Program-made: the position numbers and the translations under genes
The notes under the pieces: generated by a model
The model's input: the letters and a program-made list of their open reading frames with translations, nothing else
Databases searched by the model: none
What the model was told of the DNA's origin: nothing
Assembly: GCA_001657385.1 (NCBI GenBank)
Contig: LYSZ01000007.1
Coordinates: 62,001-126,000, forward strand
Reading direction: 5' to 3'
Length of the DNA stretch: 64,000 nucleotides
Source: Parvularcula sp. BBD 1991-13
Lineage (GTDB): Bacteria; Pseudomonadota; Alphaproteobacteria; Caulobacterales; Parvularculaceae
In this document: positions 24,170-33,974 of the stretch, one piece after another
Numbering within the stretch: the first letter of the stretch is position 1
Layout of the letters: every line of letters begins with the position of its first letter

Positions 24170-26995
24170 ATGTCCGATCTAATAGTTGACAGGTCCGAAC
24201 TGGCGGAGCGCGTTATTGAAGCGACCCGCGAAACCAAGCTGGTCCACCTCTGCGCGCCGATCGGCTACGGCAAATCGATGCTGGCGCGAACTGCCGCCGA
24301 ACGCCTGATCGAGCAGGGCGAAGTCTCTGTAATCTGGATATCGGTTTCCCGCGTTGATCAATCGCCGGCTGTGTTTGTGAAGTCTATAGCCTCAGCATGT
24401 ACGGCTGCGCTTAGCGCTGATGGACAGCGCGCGAAGTCCCTTGGTTTGAGTGGTCGTGAGGGGCGTCACTTCTACGATCTGAACACCATCACGAAACGCC
24501 TTAGCATGGAAGGCAGACGCTTCGTCGTCGTCTTCGATGAGTATCATGAGGCGGCGGGATTGGAGGCCGACGAAGTTATGTCGGAAATGGTCAAAAGATC
24601 CGACGCCAACATCCGTTTTATTCTTACGTCGCGCAATACGCCCTCAGGGTTCACGGCCAAATTGCGTTTATCGGATGAGTTAACGGAGTTTGCGCAGTCA
24701 GACCTGGCCTTCACACAAGAAGAAATAGCAGCGGCGTTCGGGCCGATCGTCGGAAATGCAGAAGACCACACCACACATCCGTCACGTGGAACGGTGCTGC
24801 CCGACGCCAATGGCCAGCGCACCGACAGCGCTGACTCATCTGACCCGTTTGTCCTTACTATTGAAGAACTGGAAACTCTGACAAACAGAGTTGACGGATG
24901 GCCAACCGCATTAAAACTGTTTAATCGGCATTGGCGGTCATCTAGGAACCTTTCCACGGCGGTTTCCAATTTCACCGGAAATTCGAAGAGTGTCGTCGAT
25001 TATTTCCATCAGGAATGCTTCCTTCAGCTATCGGACGAGCTAAGGGCCTTTCTTCTAGATGTAGCCGTACTGGATAATGTCGACGCCGACACGGTAAACG
25101 AACTCCGGGGACGAGGTGACAGCGGCAAACTGATTAATCAGTTGCTTTCGCTGAATGTCGCCCCAGTTTTTTCCAATGATGTACGCACGGAATTTCAGTT
25201 TCATCCCTTGTACTCGGAGTTTCTCATGGGCCGTCTGGCGGCGCAGCGCGATCTAGAACGAATTAAAGAAACGCACAAAGACATTTCACGCCACTATAAG
25301 TCCGTGGGGAGAATACCGGAAGCGCTTGTTCATGCGGTCAAAGCGGGAAGCAACGAAGCAATCGCTGATGTCCTGGACGATGACGGCGGATCGGGACTGT
25401 TTTGGTTGACGAGGGATTTTGAGACCTTCCGGCCCCTGATGAGGCTGAGGGGCCGATTTTCGAGTTGCCAATTCCGACTGCTTCCGATCAGCGCGTTTTT
25501 TCTTGCTACTGAAGGTGATTTGGACAACGCGCGCAGCGTGTTAGATGATGCTAAGCGTTGCCTCGCGAAATCGTCTGACGCGCTCTCCAAGAGCGTGATC
25601 GAATCTATCAATGCTGACATTTTGATTACTGAAGCCGAAATCGCACTTCATGCCTACGATGTGGACATAGACCACTTTATAGATGCTCTTGAGCGAGTCC
25701 GCTATCGGAGCATACGCACGCATCCGATTTTCCAAGCAATCGTGTTTGATGTTCTGGGGCGGCTCTACTTTCGGATCGGAAAACTCCACAGATCCGCCGC
25801 AGCATTTGACGATGCCGTAGCATTTTATGAAGGCTTCCATTCCTATTGGGGAGCGGCTTGCGCGCTGCTGGAACGGGCGGTCGTCGCAATTGAACAATGC
25901 GAACCGGGTCGTGCTCACAGCTCCTTGACGAGGGCGCAGTTCTTTCATGGCCGTTATGCGCCTGAAGACAGGGCGCTCGCGCGTAAGATTATGGTGGTAG
26001 ATGCACGGATCAAGTATCTCGCGGCGGAGTCACCAGAAGATCTTAATCAATCCCACTCAAGGATAACTTCGGCAATCGGTGCGATGTTGAAGAACAATGC
26101 AAATTCGGCGGAGCTATTAAGCGACGCATTCAGAACACTGAGCTTTCTTGAGTTTGGTCGAAACGGTTTATGCAAGGCGTTGCAGGTACTGGCGACGGGA
26201 ACGCGCGTTGCGAACGAGCGTGATCTCGGCGGCTTGGCGCAGTGCTATTCCGGAACGGGTATCTGCGTCGCCGCCGTCGCCGGCGCAGTCGGAGAGGCGG
26301 AACAAATCATCGCGGACGCGGCCGTTGACTTTGATGACCTTGAGCTCGACACGCTTGGTTTCGGCTGGCGCAGCACAGTCGAAATCGCTTTTGGGTTCAT
26401 CCGCGTTGATATAGCGTGCGGACGCACAGAACGAGCAAATGATCGGTTGTCGAAACTTGAACAAGCAGCAAATAGGAATGGCTTCAAGCTGGTGGCCTTA
26501 AAGTGCGGCGTGTTGCGCGCCTTGTGCCACTTTGCAGATAAAAGATCGGTCCATGCCGCGCGTACGCTTAGCAGTCGCCTAACAACTATGGAGTCTGGTT
26601 TGAGGGCCATTTTCCTCGAAGAAGGACCAATTGCCCAAAACTTGCTGGAGGACTGGTCTTCGCGGATTAAACGATCAAAAGCCGGCGATCGGCAACTCCC
26701 TGCACTCGAAAACATGCGAGTTGTCGCATCAGCCTTTAGTCCGCCCGCTATCGAGATCAAGGCGCATCCGCCGACGGGCAAGTCGATGGAAGTACTGACT
26801 TTGATTGCTATGGGGCACCGGCCAAGGACAGTCGCTCCCAGAGTTGATATGACCGAGTCTGGCGTGAACTATCACCTTAAAGAACTACGTCAGCGACTTG
26901 GTGTGAAAACGACGCCAAGCCTCATTTCCGAGGCGGCGTCGCGCGGATGGCTCGATGGAATTGCGATCGGGGAGCGTTTTAGCTCGACGCGATGA
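24170..26995 (+). CDS. Second MalT/LAL-type LuxR-family activator
   Basis: This 941-aa protein has Walker A APIGYGKSM (~30), a Walker-B-like FVVVFDEYHEA, and a winged-helix segment FHPLYSEFLMGRL. A long helical-repeat region follows. The C-terminal LuxR domain includes LTLIAMGHRPRTVAPRVDMTESGVNYHLKELRQRL. It shares the plan of the 16498 gene, and aligned motifs (HPLYSEFL / HRLFGEFL) suggest common ancestry but deep divergence. The residue after the Walker Lys-Ser is Met rather than Thr (GKSM). No obvious target operon is adjacent; the next gene downstream on the same strand (27325) is one candidate. Confidence 0.86.
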   Translation: MSDLIVDRSELAERVIEATRETKLVHLCAPIGYGKSMLARTAAERLIEQGEVSVIWISVSRVDQSPAVFVKSIASACTAALSADGQRAKSLGLSGREGRHFYDLNTITKRLSMEGRRFVVVFDEYHEAAGLEADEVMSEMVKRSDANIRFILTSRNTPSGFTAKLRLSDELTEFAQSDLAFTQEEIAAAFGPIVGNAEDHTTHPSRGTVLPDANGQRTDSADSSDPFVLTIEELETLTNRVDGWPTALKLFNRHWRSSRNLSTAVSNFTGNSKSVVDYFHQECFLQLSDELRAFLLDVAVLDNVDADTVNELRGRGDSGKLINQLLSLNVAPVFSNDVRTEFQFHPLYSEFLMGRLAAQRDLERIKETHKDISRHYKSVGRIPEALVHAVKAGSNEAIADVLDDDGGSGLFWLTRDFETFRPLMRLRGRFSSCQFRLLPISAFFLATEGDLDNARSVLDDAKRCLAKSSDALSKSVIESINADILITEAEIALHAYDVDIDHFIDALERVRYRSIRTHPIFQAIVFDVLGRLYFRIGKLHRSAAAFDDAVAFYEGFHSYWGAACALLERAVVAIEQCEPGRAHSSLTRAQFFHGRYAPEDRALARKIMVVDARIKYLAAESPEDLNQSHSRITSAIGAMLKNNANSAELLSDAFRTLSFLEFGRNGLCKALQVLATGTRVANERDLGGLAQCYSGTGICVAAVAGAVGEAEQIIADAAVDFDDLELDTLGFGWRSTVEIAFGFIRVDIACGRTERANDRLSKLEQAANRNGFKLVALKCGVLRALCHFADKRSVHAARTLSSRLTTMESGLRAIFLEEGPIAQNLLEDWSSRIKRSKAGDRQLPALENMRVVASAFSPPAIEIKAHPPTGKSMEVLTLIAMGHRPRTVAPRVDMTESGVNYHLKELRQRLGVKTTPSLISEAASRGWLDGIAIGERFSSTR

Positions 26996-27324
26996 CCCGG
27001 CATTTTGAATGCGAGCATTCGGCGTTAACCTCCTTACTTGGTTTTCGAATTCTAGGTCTTTGAGGATATCGGGCACAAACTGCCGCTCAGGCAGATATCA
27101 AACTGAAATTTGGCGTTTTTGTTTTCAGGAAGACAGTTTTGAGAGTCTGAATCGAAAGTCATGAGCGCTTTTGGCGATGTACCGGGGCGCGACGTTTATT
27201 TCTACGGAGTAAACGCTCTGACTTGTTGAAACATCGCCGACGTTTCGAGCGTTTCCGCCGCCGTCATCACTTGCAATGATTGACGGCGGGGCTACGATTT
27301 AAGGGGTCGGTTGGAGCATGTCGT
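26996..27324. other. Intergenic region, nothing recognised
   Basis: About 330 bp without a supported gene or clear hairpin. GGAG at 27312 is the probable Shine-Dalgarno for the TTG chosen for the next gene. Confidence 0.3.
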
Positions 27325-28632
27325 TTGTGGTTCGTTGAAAAATCCGACGATAACGAAGTCGCGCTCCGCGAGAGAGTTCCAGCCGAGCAGGCCGAAGCGC
27401 TGCGTGAGATTTGGCATGGGGTTGAAACCGAGTCTACATCGAATCTGCTTAAATCCTTGGCCCAAACCGCCCGTCGCCATGGCCATTGGATCGCATGCGA
27501 TTGTCGTTCGGCCGAACAGGTCTACCCGCTTTTCACGCCCGCATATCTTACCGGGCCGAAGAAATACTTTTTTCGGCGTCTGACAGGCCGCGATCGGCCG
27601 AACCACGATGATGGATGCGTTTTTCGCTTCGAGCCGCCCCTTCCTGGGTCCGATGCTCCAAGAAAGGGCCGAGCGTCGCCGCTGTTGATGCCGACGGGAC
27701 TGTTCAGCGTGTTGTCGCGAGAGCAGGCCGTCGGCGTCGCTCACGGATCGGGCGCGCCATCGGATCGTGAACGGCGCGACAGGTCGCCCCCTCCTCTAGC
27801 GAGACAATTGTGGCGATTGATGTCGACGGCGAATCTGAACCGGCTGCCGCCAGTACAAGGCGCGCCTGAGAGCGGTATTCGAATTGAAATGTCGGCGTTG
27901 AGAGTCGCCGCTGAACGCTATGACGTTGTGAAAGACACGGCGTTGGCGCGTGTTCTTGCAACCTATCCTTCAGAGTACCACTCAAATCGGCTTTTCGCGC
28001 GGATCCGCGACGCGGCGAAGAGATGGCCGTCTGACGCGGCGTTGCAAGGGTTTCTATTAACCTACACCCCTCAGATCACGGGGCAAAAGCTCGAGTTTAC
28101 GAATGAAGACCCTATTACGGTCGTTGGCGAACTGGCTCGTCCCGTTTCTGGCGACGTAAAGGCTCGAGCGCCGTATCTCGCATTGACCGTTATCGGCGAC
28201 GGTGATGCGGGATTGACGGCGATTAGGTCTTTCGCGCAACCGATTTATTCAGGCGCGAAGTTTGTTCCCGTCGATAGCGATTTTGAAAGAAAAGTCCTGA
28301 CCGCCGTGAACAAGGCGCGTTGGGTGCTTTCTCGGAGCCTGCCTTCTTTGGAGATTTCTGTTATTAAGCCGCTGTTCGATATCTCAACGGAGACTGGACA
28401 TTGCCGTCCAGACTTTCTCATTGAGACTTTCGATACGGGCACTGGAGAAATCAAGTCTCTCATCCTTGAGGCCATGGGATTTGATCTCGCCGACTATGTT
28501 GCGGCAAAATCAAGAACCCATCCGATCATGCAGGAGATAGCGCCTGTATACTCGATTAACCTGGAAGAGGCGAACCATCCCGGTGCGCTTGCGGCGCGAT
28601 TTTGCCAGCTGTTCGTCGATGGTGGTCGGTAA
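27325..28632 (+). CDS. Hypothetical protein with a PD-(D/E)XK-like C-terminal segment
   Basis: I choose TTG at 27325 because GGAG lies 10 nt upstream. The reported ORF starts at 27280 and adds 15 residues with poor support. The 435-aa protein has HWIACDCRSAE near its N-terminus, recalling DUF1173-type proteins of mobile elements. Near residues 355-385, HCRPDFLIETF and then LILEAMGFD follow the spacing of the Asp and Glu of PD-(D/E)XK nuclease-like folds, though I see no clear catalytic Lys. No signal peptide or membrane helix is visible. It stands alone between a LAL regulator and transposase debris. The function is unknown. Confidence 0.6.
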   Translation: MWFVEKSDDNEVALRERVPAEQAEALREIWHGVETESTSNLLKSLAQTARRHGHWIACDCRSAEQVYPLFTPAYLTGPKKYFFRRLTGRDRPNHDDGCVFRFEPPLPGSDAPRKGRASPLLMPTGLFSVLSREQAVGVAHGSGAPSDRERRDRSPPPLARQLWRLMSTANLNRLPPVQGAPESGIRIEMSALRVAAERYDVVKDTALARVLATYPSEYHSNRLFARIRDAAKRWPSDAALQGFLLTYTPQITGQKLEFTNEDPITVVGELARPVSGDVKARAPYLALTVIGDGDAGLTAIRSFAQPIYSGAKFVPVDSDFERKVLTAVNKARWVLSRSLPSLEISVIKPLFDISTETGHCRPDFLIETFDTGTGEIKSLILEAMGFDLADYVAAKSRTHPIMQEIAPVYSINLEEANHPGALAARFCQLFVDGGR

Positions 28633-29775
28633 ACACTGTGTAATGAGTAATTACAAATTACCGCGAGAAGCAACTGTCCGTTTTGCGGTTGTCCCAGTTT
28701 TCTATCGCCCCTCTTTTTTAGAACATCGACCGGTCTCGCGGCCTATTATGGCTGCCCGGTAGAATCCTCAACGCGATTGCGCATAGTATTTTCGTTGATT
28801 TTCGACCTGCACCTTTGATGTTAAAAACGACCTACAACGCCGGTTTGTTGAAAGAATGTTTACAGAAGTTTTCTTTATTTGATCTGAGGCGACAGTGTGG
28901 CCGCCGCCACGTCTGTGAGAAACATGAGTGTAAAGTTTACTGTCTAGGAACAGTTGAGTATAGTTCGCGAGAGCTTCCAACCAGACCGTACCGCTCAGGA
29001 CGTCGCTCAAGCGCATAATGCGCCTTACCAAACATTGGTGAGCTGGCGTCTAAAGTACAGGGAGGGAGAATACGGTTCGTTCAATGACGCCGCGTCTGCG
29101 TCGACAACGATCCTCGGCTGGGCGGCGAGCAGCTTCGCTGTGGCGGCTCCTTACGAGGTGAGGGGTTTTCAAGCCTCCTGCAGCCGATCACGACGACGCG
29201 TCAACCTTGGGCGATCCTACGGTTCTTCAGCGCGTCGTCCGCTGGCGAATTTACGCTCCGGACCGGCTCGGAAGTTTTAGCACTAAAGTTCTTCGAGGCT
29301 CTCGCTGCATTGCAGGCTGTCGCGGCGCGCGACGATCGCGCGAGCGACGATTGAGGCGCGCTCAATCAATCGGGCGTGCTATAAAGCATTGTGGACCTTC
29401 CGATGCGTCGCTTGCCGTCCAGGTCGTCTCTTCTTCCGATCTACGCCAAAAGTATCAATAAAAACGGATAATTGGAGGGAAGCCCCCAGTTCGATCGCGG
29501 CGGCGCGGCTCTCCGTTTATCGTGGCGTCACAGCTGCTATGCGACGGTCTATCGTGATAGCGTGGGATATTTTTTGCATATAGCATTTCTCTTGCTCGAT
29601 AATTGTGGGAATCCCTAAACTATTGATATAATTCGGAAAAAAAAATCTACTTATGATTCGATCAATTGCAACCAGGGAAAAAACCCTAAAAACCCGTCCA
29701 TACCCGGGACAATTTTCGCAAAGTTGACAGTTTGGGAGCTATAGTCGGGTATTGAAAGAAAAAGAACGCGAGTTC
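28633..29775. other. Gene-poor region with mobile-element debris
   Basis: This 1.1-kb stretch holds a transposase orfA fragment (listed separately) and overlapping short ORFs in several frames whose products (29207..29461, 29389..29583) look like decayed coding sequence. A short A/T-rich block at 29600-29650 and a TTGACA at 29723 may belong to the promoter of the next operon. No terminal inverted repeats are seen. Confidence 0.4.
28954..29077 (+). pseudogene. Transposase orfA remnant (IS66/IS3-like HTH)
   Basis: Reads IVRESFQPDRTAQDVAQAHN, then APYQTLVSWRLKYREGEYG. This is the helix-turn-helix of small accessory transposases (IVeeSl.pg.s..evArrhgv....v..WR). After about residue 42 the frame turns into unrelated Ala/Ser-rich sequence, so the gene is truncated. 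It is distinct from the fragment at 2735. Confidence 0.5.
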
Positions 29776-30735
29776 ATGGGCGGCGCAAACTCGAAATTAT
29801 CTCGTCGAGAGTTGATCGCCGCGGCGCTATCGTCATTGACGGCCGCGGCCGTTGGTGCTGCGCGTGCGCAAAATCCGGCGCGCCCTGGCGTGATTTTCGA
29901 TGCACCCGAACCCTATCGCTTCGTCTATTCGGAGCTTTTTCGCGGCCTCGAAAGCGGTTTTTCGGGCCGGGATCCGGACCGGTTCCAGCTCCGCGACGAT
30001 GCGTCTGAAACAGACCTTCGCTTATGGCTTCAGTCGTCAGAGATTGATCCTGTCCTCGCCTTGGGGCAGCGCTCAATCGACGCCTATCGCCGTATCGAGC
30101 CATCAAGACCGATCTTGTCGGCGCTGACTTATCTGGATCCCGACAGCGCGCCTAACAATGGCGGCGTATCGCTCGAATTTGAGCCGGACATCGTCATCGG
30201 CGCGATCAAGGAATTCCTGCCATCGTATGCTCGTGTTCACGTCGTCTTTCACCCGCGGCGGGATGGCTGGCTGCTAGATCGCGCTTCCAGTTCCGCCCGA
30301 ATGTTCGGCATGAGACTCATAGAGTCTCCTTCGACGACCCTCAGTGAATCAACAGCAAACATCTCCAATGTCTTGAGACTTGCAAACCCGCGCACGGATG
30401 TCTTGTGGCTTCTTGGCCGGCGCGACGGCATCGTTAATGACGATACTATCCGGACGATCATAGCGCGCGCCTGGCGCGATAGGTTTCCGGTTTTTTCTTC
30501 GAGCCGGGGCCTTGTTGATCGGGGATTTTTGCTCGGCGGCCAGCCGGACTTTTACGAAATGGGCCGTCAGCTTGCGGCGTTGGCGCTACGCGGTGCGTCC
30601 GAAGAAAACGAGCCCCCATTGGAGGCTACTCGAAGATTCCGGACTGTCTTGAACGTTCGCACGGCTCGTCGTCTCGGTTTGTCCATAACGCCGCAATTGC
30701 GATCGCTGGCCGATGTGGTGGTGGGCGATGAATAA
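29776..30735 (+). CDS. Periplasmic ABC-type substrate-binding protein (ABC_sub_bind/TrpX-like)
   Basis: ATG 29776 is preferred to TTG 29752 because the export signal then begins properly. The 319-aa protein has SRRELIAAALSSLTAAAVGAARA, an N-terminal signal with a twin-arginine-like start. The body follows the ABC_sub_bind family, with the typical closing segment VLNVRTARRLGLSITPQLRSLADVVV. No permease or ATPase gene is next to it. It overlaps the histidine kinase by 8 nt, so it probably supplies a ligand-bound input to that kinase rather than serving transport. Ligand unknown. Confidence 0.78.
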   Translation: MGGANSKLSRRELIAAALSSLTAAAVGAARAQNPARPGVIFDAPEPYRFVYSELFRGLESGFSGRDPDRFQLRDDASETDLRLWLQSSEIDPVLALGQRSIDAYRRIEPSRPILSALTYLDPDSAPNNGGVSLEFEPDIVIGAIKEFLPSYARVHVVFHPRRDGWLLDRASSSARMFGMRLIESPSTTLSESTANISNVLRLANPRTDVLWLLGRRDGIVNDDTIRTIIARAWRDRFPVFSSSRGLVDRGFLLGGQPDFYEMGRQLAALALRGASEENEPPLEATRRFRTVLNVRTARRLGLSITPQLRSLADVVVGDE

Positions 30736-32317
30736 AACGCTTCGCCAGCTTTTCGAGATGGGTAGCTTCCGGACGCGCCAGGTCCTGTTGTCAGCCGCTA
30801 TACAGATTCTCGTCCTAGTTTTCTTCTCCATTACCCTGTACACGGAAGTATCCAAGCGGGCTAACGCAATTGTTCTCGCCAATATGCAGGCATCCGCCGA
30901 GCAATTTGTCGGGTCCGCCCGCTTCGCCCTGATAAGCGCCATCGAGGCGGACCGAATAGAGTTCTTAGATAGTGCAATGACGATACCTGACGTAACGGGA
31001 TCGATACTGCTTTCGTCCGATGGGGAACCTATCTTAGGAGCCGGGGACTTCGAGGCCGATATTCTTGTCTTCAATCGCGGTCCGCTCCGAGCCGGTCATG
31101 GGGGCGTTATCGACGAAAGCGGAAGTTGGGTAATCTTGCTGCCCGTTTATTCATCTGACCAGGCGCAAGAACGAACGGCGGCTAATGCCGAGGAGTTGCT
31201 CGGTTACTACGGTATCCGCGCCTCGAAGCGACTGATATCCGAACTCATGACAGAGCTTTGGTGGGTTTTCGCCATCCTGTTCGGGGGCTTCACATTTTTG
31301 CTGCTGCTTTTTAACCTTTGGCTTGCGCGGCTTATTCTCCGCCCGGTTGACACTATGATTCGTGACATTGGTGCGATCGATTCGGACAGAAACATCGAAC
31401 CCATCGAGGTTCGCGGTCCGCGCGAACTTGTGGAGGTCGCGGTAGCCGTCAACGCCATCCTGTCCGAGCTTTCAAAACAACGCCAACACTTGGAATCGCT
31501 TGTTGAGGAGAAAACCGCGGACTTGCAAGATCAAAGGGAAGCTGCCGAAGAATCAAAAAGAGTCGCTGAAAGCCTCCTTTCGTGGCGATCAGCCCTTATG
31601 GCTCTGCATACGCATGAAATGCTGACCCCGGTTCGGATAATCGTCAATGCCCTTGAGGCCGGGGAAAGGGACTTGTCCTTCTCTGAAGACAAAGTAACCG
31701 CCGGCACGGTCACGGGGCGCCTTCGCACCATCCTCGCGCAGGTAAAACGCATCGAATCAATCGTCGACCAGCTCAACGCCTCGTATCAGCTCGAGCAAGG
31801 TCTTATAAGAACACAGCTGACGGAAGGAACACTAGGGCAGATAGCGATTCCCTTACGCGCATCCTATTCGCAAGAAGCCAAACGCAACAACAATACGCTG
31901 CGGGTCTTGGCAGAGGAGGGGGAATCGATTGTTAGTGATTTACCAATGATCGAGAAGATCGCCGCCAATCTGCTATCCAACGCTTGCAAGTTCACAAAGA
32001 ATGGTAATATCGAGCTTTCCCTGGTCATTCGCGATGGCGCGCTATTTATTTCGTGTAAAGACGATGGCATTGGGATCGCATCCGACAAGCTCGATCTCAT
32101 CTTTGAGCCCTTGAGACAGGTAGATATGTCGTCGCGTCGGATTGCGGATGGCATGGGCCTCGGGCTCTTTCTTGTTAAGGGTTTTGCGGAAAAGCTTGGC
32201 GGGACGGTTGGCGTAACGAGCGAGCTTGGTAAGGGCGCTCACTTTCAAGTTGTAATCCCGATTGGGCGTTCGGGCGCCGAGACGCAAGCCGATCGAGAGC
32301 GCGGCGCGCTTTCGTAA
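30728..32317 (+). CDS. Membrane sensor histidine kinase
   Basis: ATG 30728 overlaps the stop of the binding-protein gene. The 529-aa protein has a first membrane helix (LLSAAIQILVLVFFSITLY), a periplasmic sensor of ~150 residues, and a second helix (LWWVFAILFGGFTFLLLLFNLW). A HAMP segment (LILRPVDTMIRDI) and a coiled coil follow. The phospho-acceptor box is HTHEMLTPVR (His ~295). The ATPase has N box NLLSNACKF, G1 DDGIGI and G2 GMGLGLFLVKGF. Coupling to the binding protein suggests sensing through a ligand-loaded partner. The nearest response regulator is on the other strand at 38746; a direct pairing is a guess. Confidence 0.9.
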   Translation: MNKTLRQLFEMGSFRTRQVLLSAAIQILVLVFFSITLYTEVSKRANAIVLANMQASAEQFVGSARFALISAIEADRIEFLDSAMTIPDVTGSILLSSDGEPILGAGDFEADILVFNRGPLRAGHGGVIDESGSWVILLPVYSSDQAQERTAANAEELLGYYGIRASKRLISELMTELWWVFAILFGGFTFLLLLFNLWLARLILRPVDTMIRDIGAIDSDRNIEPIEVRGPRELVEVAVAVNAILSELSKQRQHLESLVEEKTADLQDQREAAEESKRVAESLLSWRSALMALHTHEMLTPVRIIVNALEAGERDLSFSEDKVTAGTVTGRLRTILAQVKRIESIVDQLNASYQLEQGLIRTQLTEGTLGQIAIPLRASYSQEAKRNNNTLRVLAEEGESIVSDLPMIEKIAANLLSNACKFTKNGNIELSLVIRDGALFISCKDDGIGIASDKLDLIFEPLRQVDMSSRRIADGMGLGLFLVKGFAEKLGGTVGVTSELGKGAHFQVVIPIGRSGAETQADRERGALS

Positions 32318-32329
32318 CGAAAGCGCGCC
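32303..32329 (+). terminator. Strong hairpin at the end of the kinase gene
   Basis: GGCGCGCTTTCG / CGAAAGCGCGCC form a perfect 12-bp stem whose 3-nt loop is the TAA stop codon itself. The downstream flank GGCAAATTAAATTC lacks a full T-run, so it may act as a weak terminator or as an mRNA 3'-end stabiliser. Confidence 0.65.
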
Positions 32330-32449
32330 GGCAAATTAAATTCGGACTCATTCAAGCGGACGTTGAAAAGTTGACAGTTGAGTCACTGTCCTGGATGGAG
32401 CGAGTTTACGCCGTGGCTTGGTCGGCCCCGCGAGCTTGTAGCTGAGCGG

Positions 32450-32794
32450 TTAGTTCAAACGTCTACGAAGCGAAAAAGAAAAAGAATCCACATAGTGTTG
32501 AATACATCTAAGCAGTATGCCGATTTTTGAGAGGCGAATTGGTTTTTCGCCGGTCCAATCCAACTGGAAACACCCATGCATTACTAGATTTCGCAAGTCC
32601 ACGGTGCAGGGTAGTCTGCCGACAAAACCCGGTTGCTGACGAACAAAACGAATCACAGCCAATTGCGACGGTGCGTCAATCAACATGGCATAACCTTTAT
32701 AGTTTGCGCTGTAGGCATGAGGGTGACCCCCGACTTCTCTAGCGTTACGAAGTTCAATACTGTTCGTGCAGAATACTGCTTCATATACAGTCAT
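32450..32794 (-). CDS. Hypothetical protein
   Basis: A 114-aa ORF (MTVYEAVFCTNSIELRNARE...) with normal composition and an AAAGG 11 nt before the ATG. It contains LAVIRFVRQQPGFVGRLPC and a Ser/Arg-rich end. No signal peptide or membrane helix and no recognised family. It is isolated, convergent with the kinase gene. The overlapping plus-strand ORF (32527..32742) reads as its shadow. Confidence 0.45.
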   Translation of the reverse strand: MTVYEAVFCTNSIELRNAREVGGHPHAYSANYKGYAMLIDAPSQLAVIRFVRQQPGFVGRLPCTVDLRNLVMHGCFQLDWTGEKPIRLSKIGILLRCIQHYVDSFSFSLRRRLN

Positions 32795-32995
32795 AAAAAA
32801 CCTTTACACTAGGCCGCTGCAATCATCGCCAAAAAAAGAATAGTTTGGATACTCATGATATTTAAAATTCCAAAGCCCGTAGACCTCAATACTCGTGATG
32901 GCGTTATCCTACAGTGAACGCATTTTATAAAGACTTACGAGAACGATTCGGACAAGTTTCGGCGACCGCTTTCTCGTTCTGCTTTGTAATTAGTT

Positions 32996-33364
32996 TTAGC
33001 TGATGGGCTCGCACAACGCTTCTTTCGCTGCGTTCACAAGAGTGTCCGCGGCCCGCTCCGCGGTGTCGGCTGAATGTAAAAGGCCTCGCCGCCAGACTTC
33101 GTCCACATCGACGTCGGGAATTCCCGGAAACGGGCAATCGCTTTTGGCGGACGCGCGCATTTCATCTGCGCACGCCTTTGCGATGTTGCGGCATCGGGTG
33201 AAATCATCGGGCAGACATTCGCCTGCGGTGATGCGCCCGAACGGCCTCTTTCTCTCGTCGCCGTCAGGCCATGACGCGCCGCCGATCAATCCAAACAAAT
33301 CCCTCGCGGCGCTTTGCAGGAAGCCGTCGCCTGAAGACAAAACACACTTCTCTACGACACGCAT
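32996..33364 (-). CDS. Hypothetical small acidic protein
   Basis: The reported ORF starts at 33580, but AAGGAGA sits 7 nt before ATG 33364, a much better start, giving 122 aa (MRVVEKCVLSSGDGFLQSAA...). The longer frame upstream also reads like protein, so either an N-terminal extension or an upstream fragment is possible. Several Cys residues (KCVL, GECLPD, FTRCRN, KSDCPF) are spread through it. No family recognised. The plus-strand ORF 33003..33701 covers the same bases and looks less protein-like. Confidence 0.45.
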   Translation of the reverse strand: MRVVEKCVLSSGDGFLQSAARDLFGLIGGASWPDGDERKRPFGRITAGECLPDDFTRCRNIAKACADEMRASAKSDCPFPGIPDVDVDEVWRRGLLHSADTAERAADTLVNAAKEALCEPIS

Positions 33365-33974
33365 GATGGTCTCCTTATCTTCTCCTGCTAGTGTATCATG
33401 GGCTTTCGAGATGTTGAGAAGCCCAGCAAAAAAATGTGACGCTTTGTTACGAAAGGGGTTTCCGTTGATACGCCGTGCTTGTTTGATCGCACTGTCCTCC
33501 GTCTTATCGGCGCCTGCGGCGAGGCTGGCTGCTCCAACGCTGTTGGCGCGGGATGGCTTCTCCAGCGGCCGCCGTGACAACTCCCGTTCCCAGGATAGCC
33601 GCTTCCATGCAGAGCGATACGCGCTATCAATTGGCCGTCAACTGTCTGTATCCCGCATTCGTCCGTCAATGGCTTCTAGTGAGCTCAGCCTGGCCGCCTG
33701 AGCTCTAAGTTCGAACTCCATTGCACCGGCAGCAATATAATTCGATGCATGCGGCAAAAAACAAGGAAATTAACAGGCGCCCGTTCCAACCTGAATCCGC
33801 AAGCCAAAATTCGGCGTTGAAAATGAGATGTAGGTTTCCGTGCAAGAAGTGTCGACCCTGGCGAGTTTTACATCGGATTGACGGCTAGCGGTGAGCGAAC
33901 GTCTTCGCCGGATTGAGTTTATACACGCGGGTTTTTCAGTATCGGAACGCTTGCGCGACGCTAGGCGGCGCACT
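33365..33974. other. Region of uncertain coding content
   Basis: It contains the upstream extension of the previous ORF (to 33580) and ORF 33770..34015, whose Arg/Ser-rich product looks non-coding. No promoter, repeat or RNA gene is recognised. Confidence 0.3.

Noticed and set aside
33003-33701. Plus-strand 232-aa ORF
   Set aside because: Covers the minus-strand gene with a good ribosome-binding site; its own translation is Ser/Arg/Pro-rich without structure.
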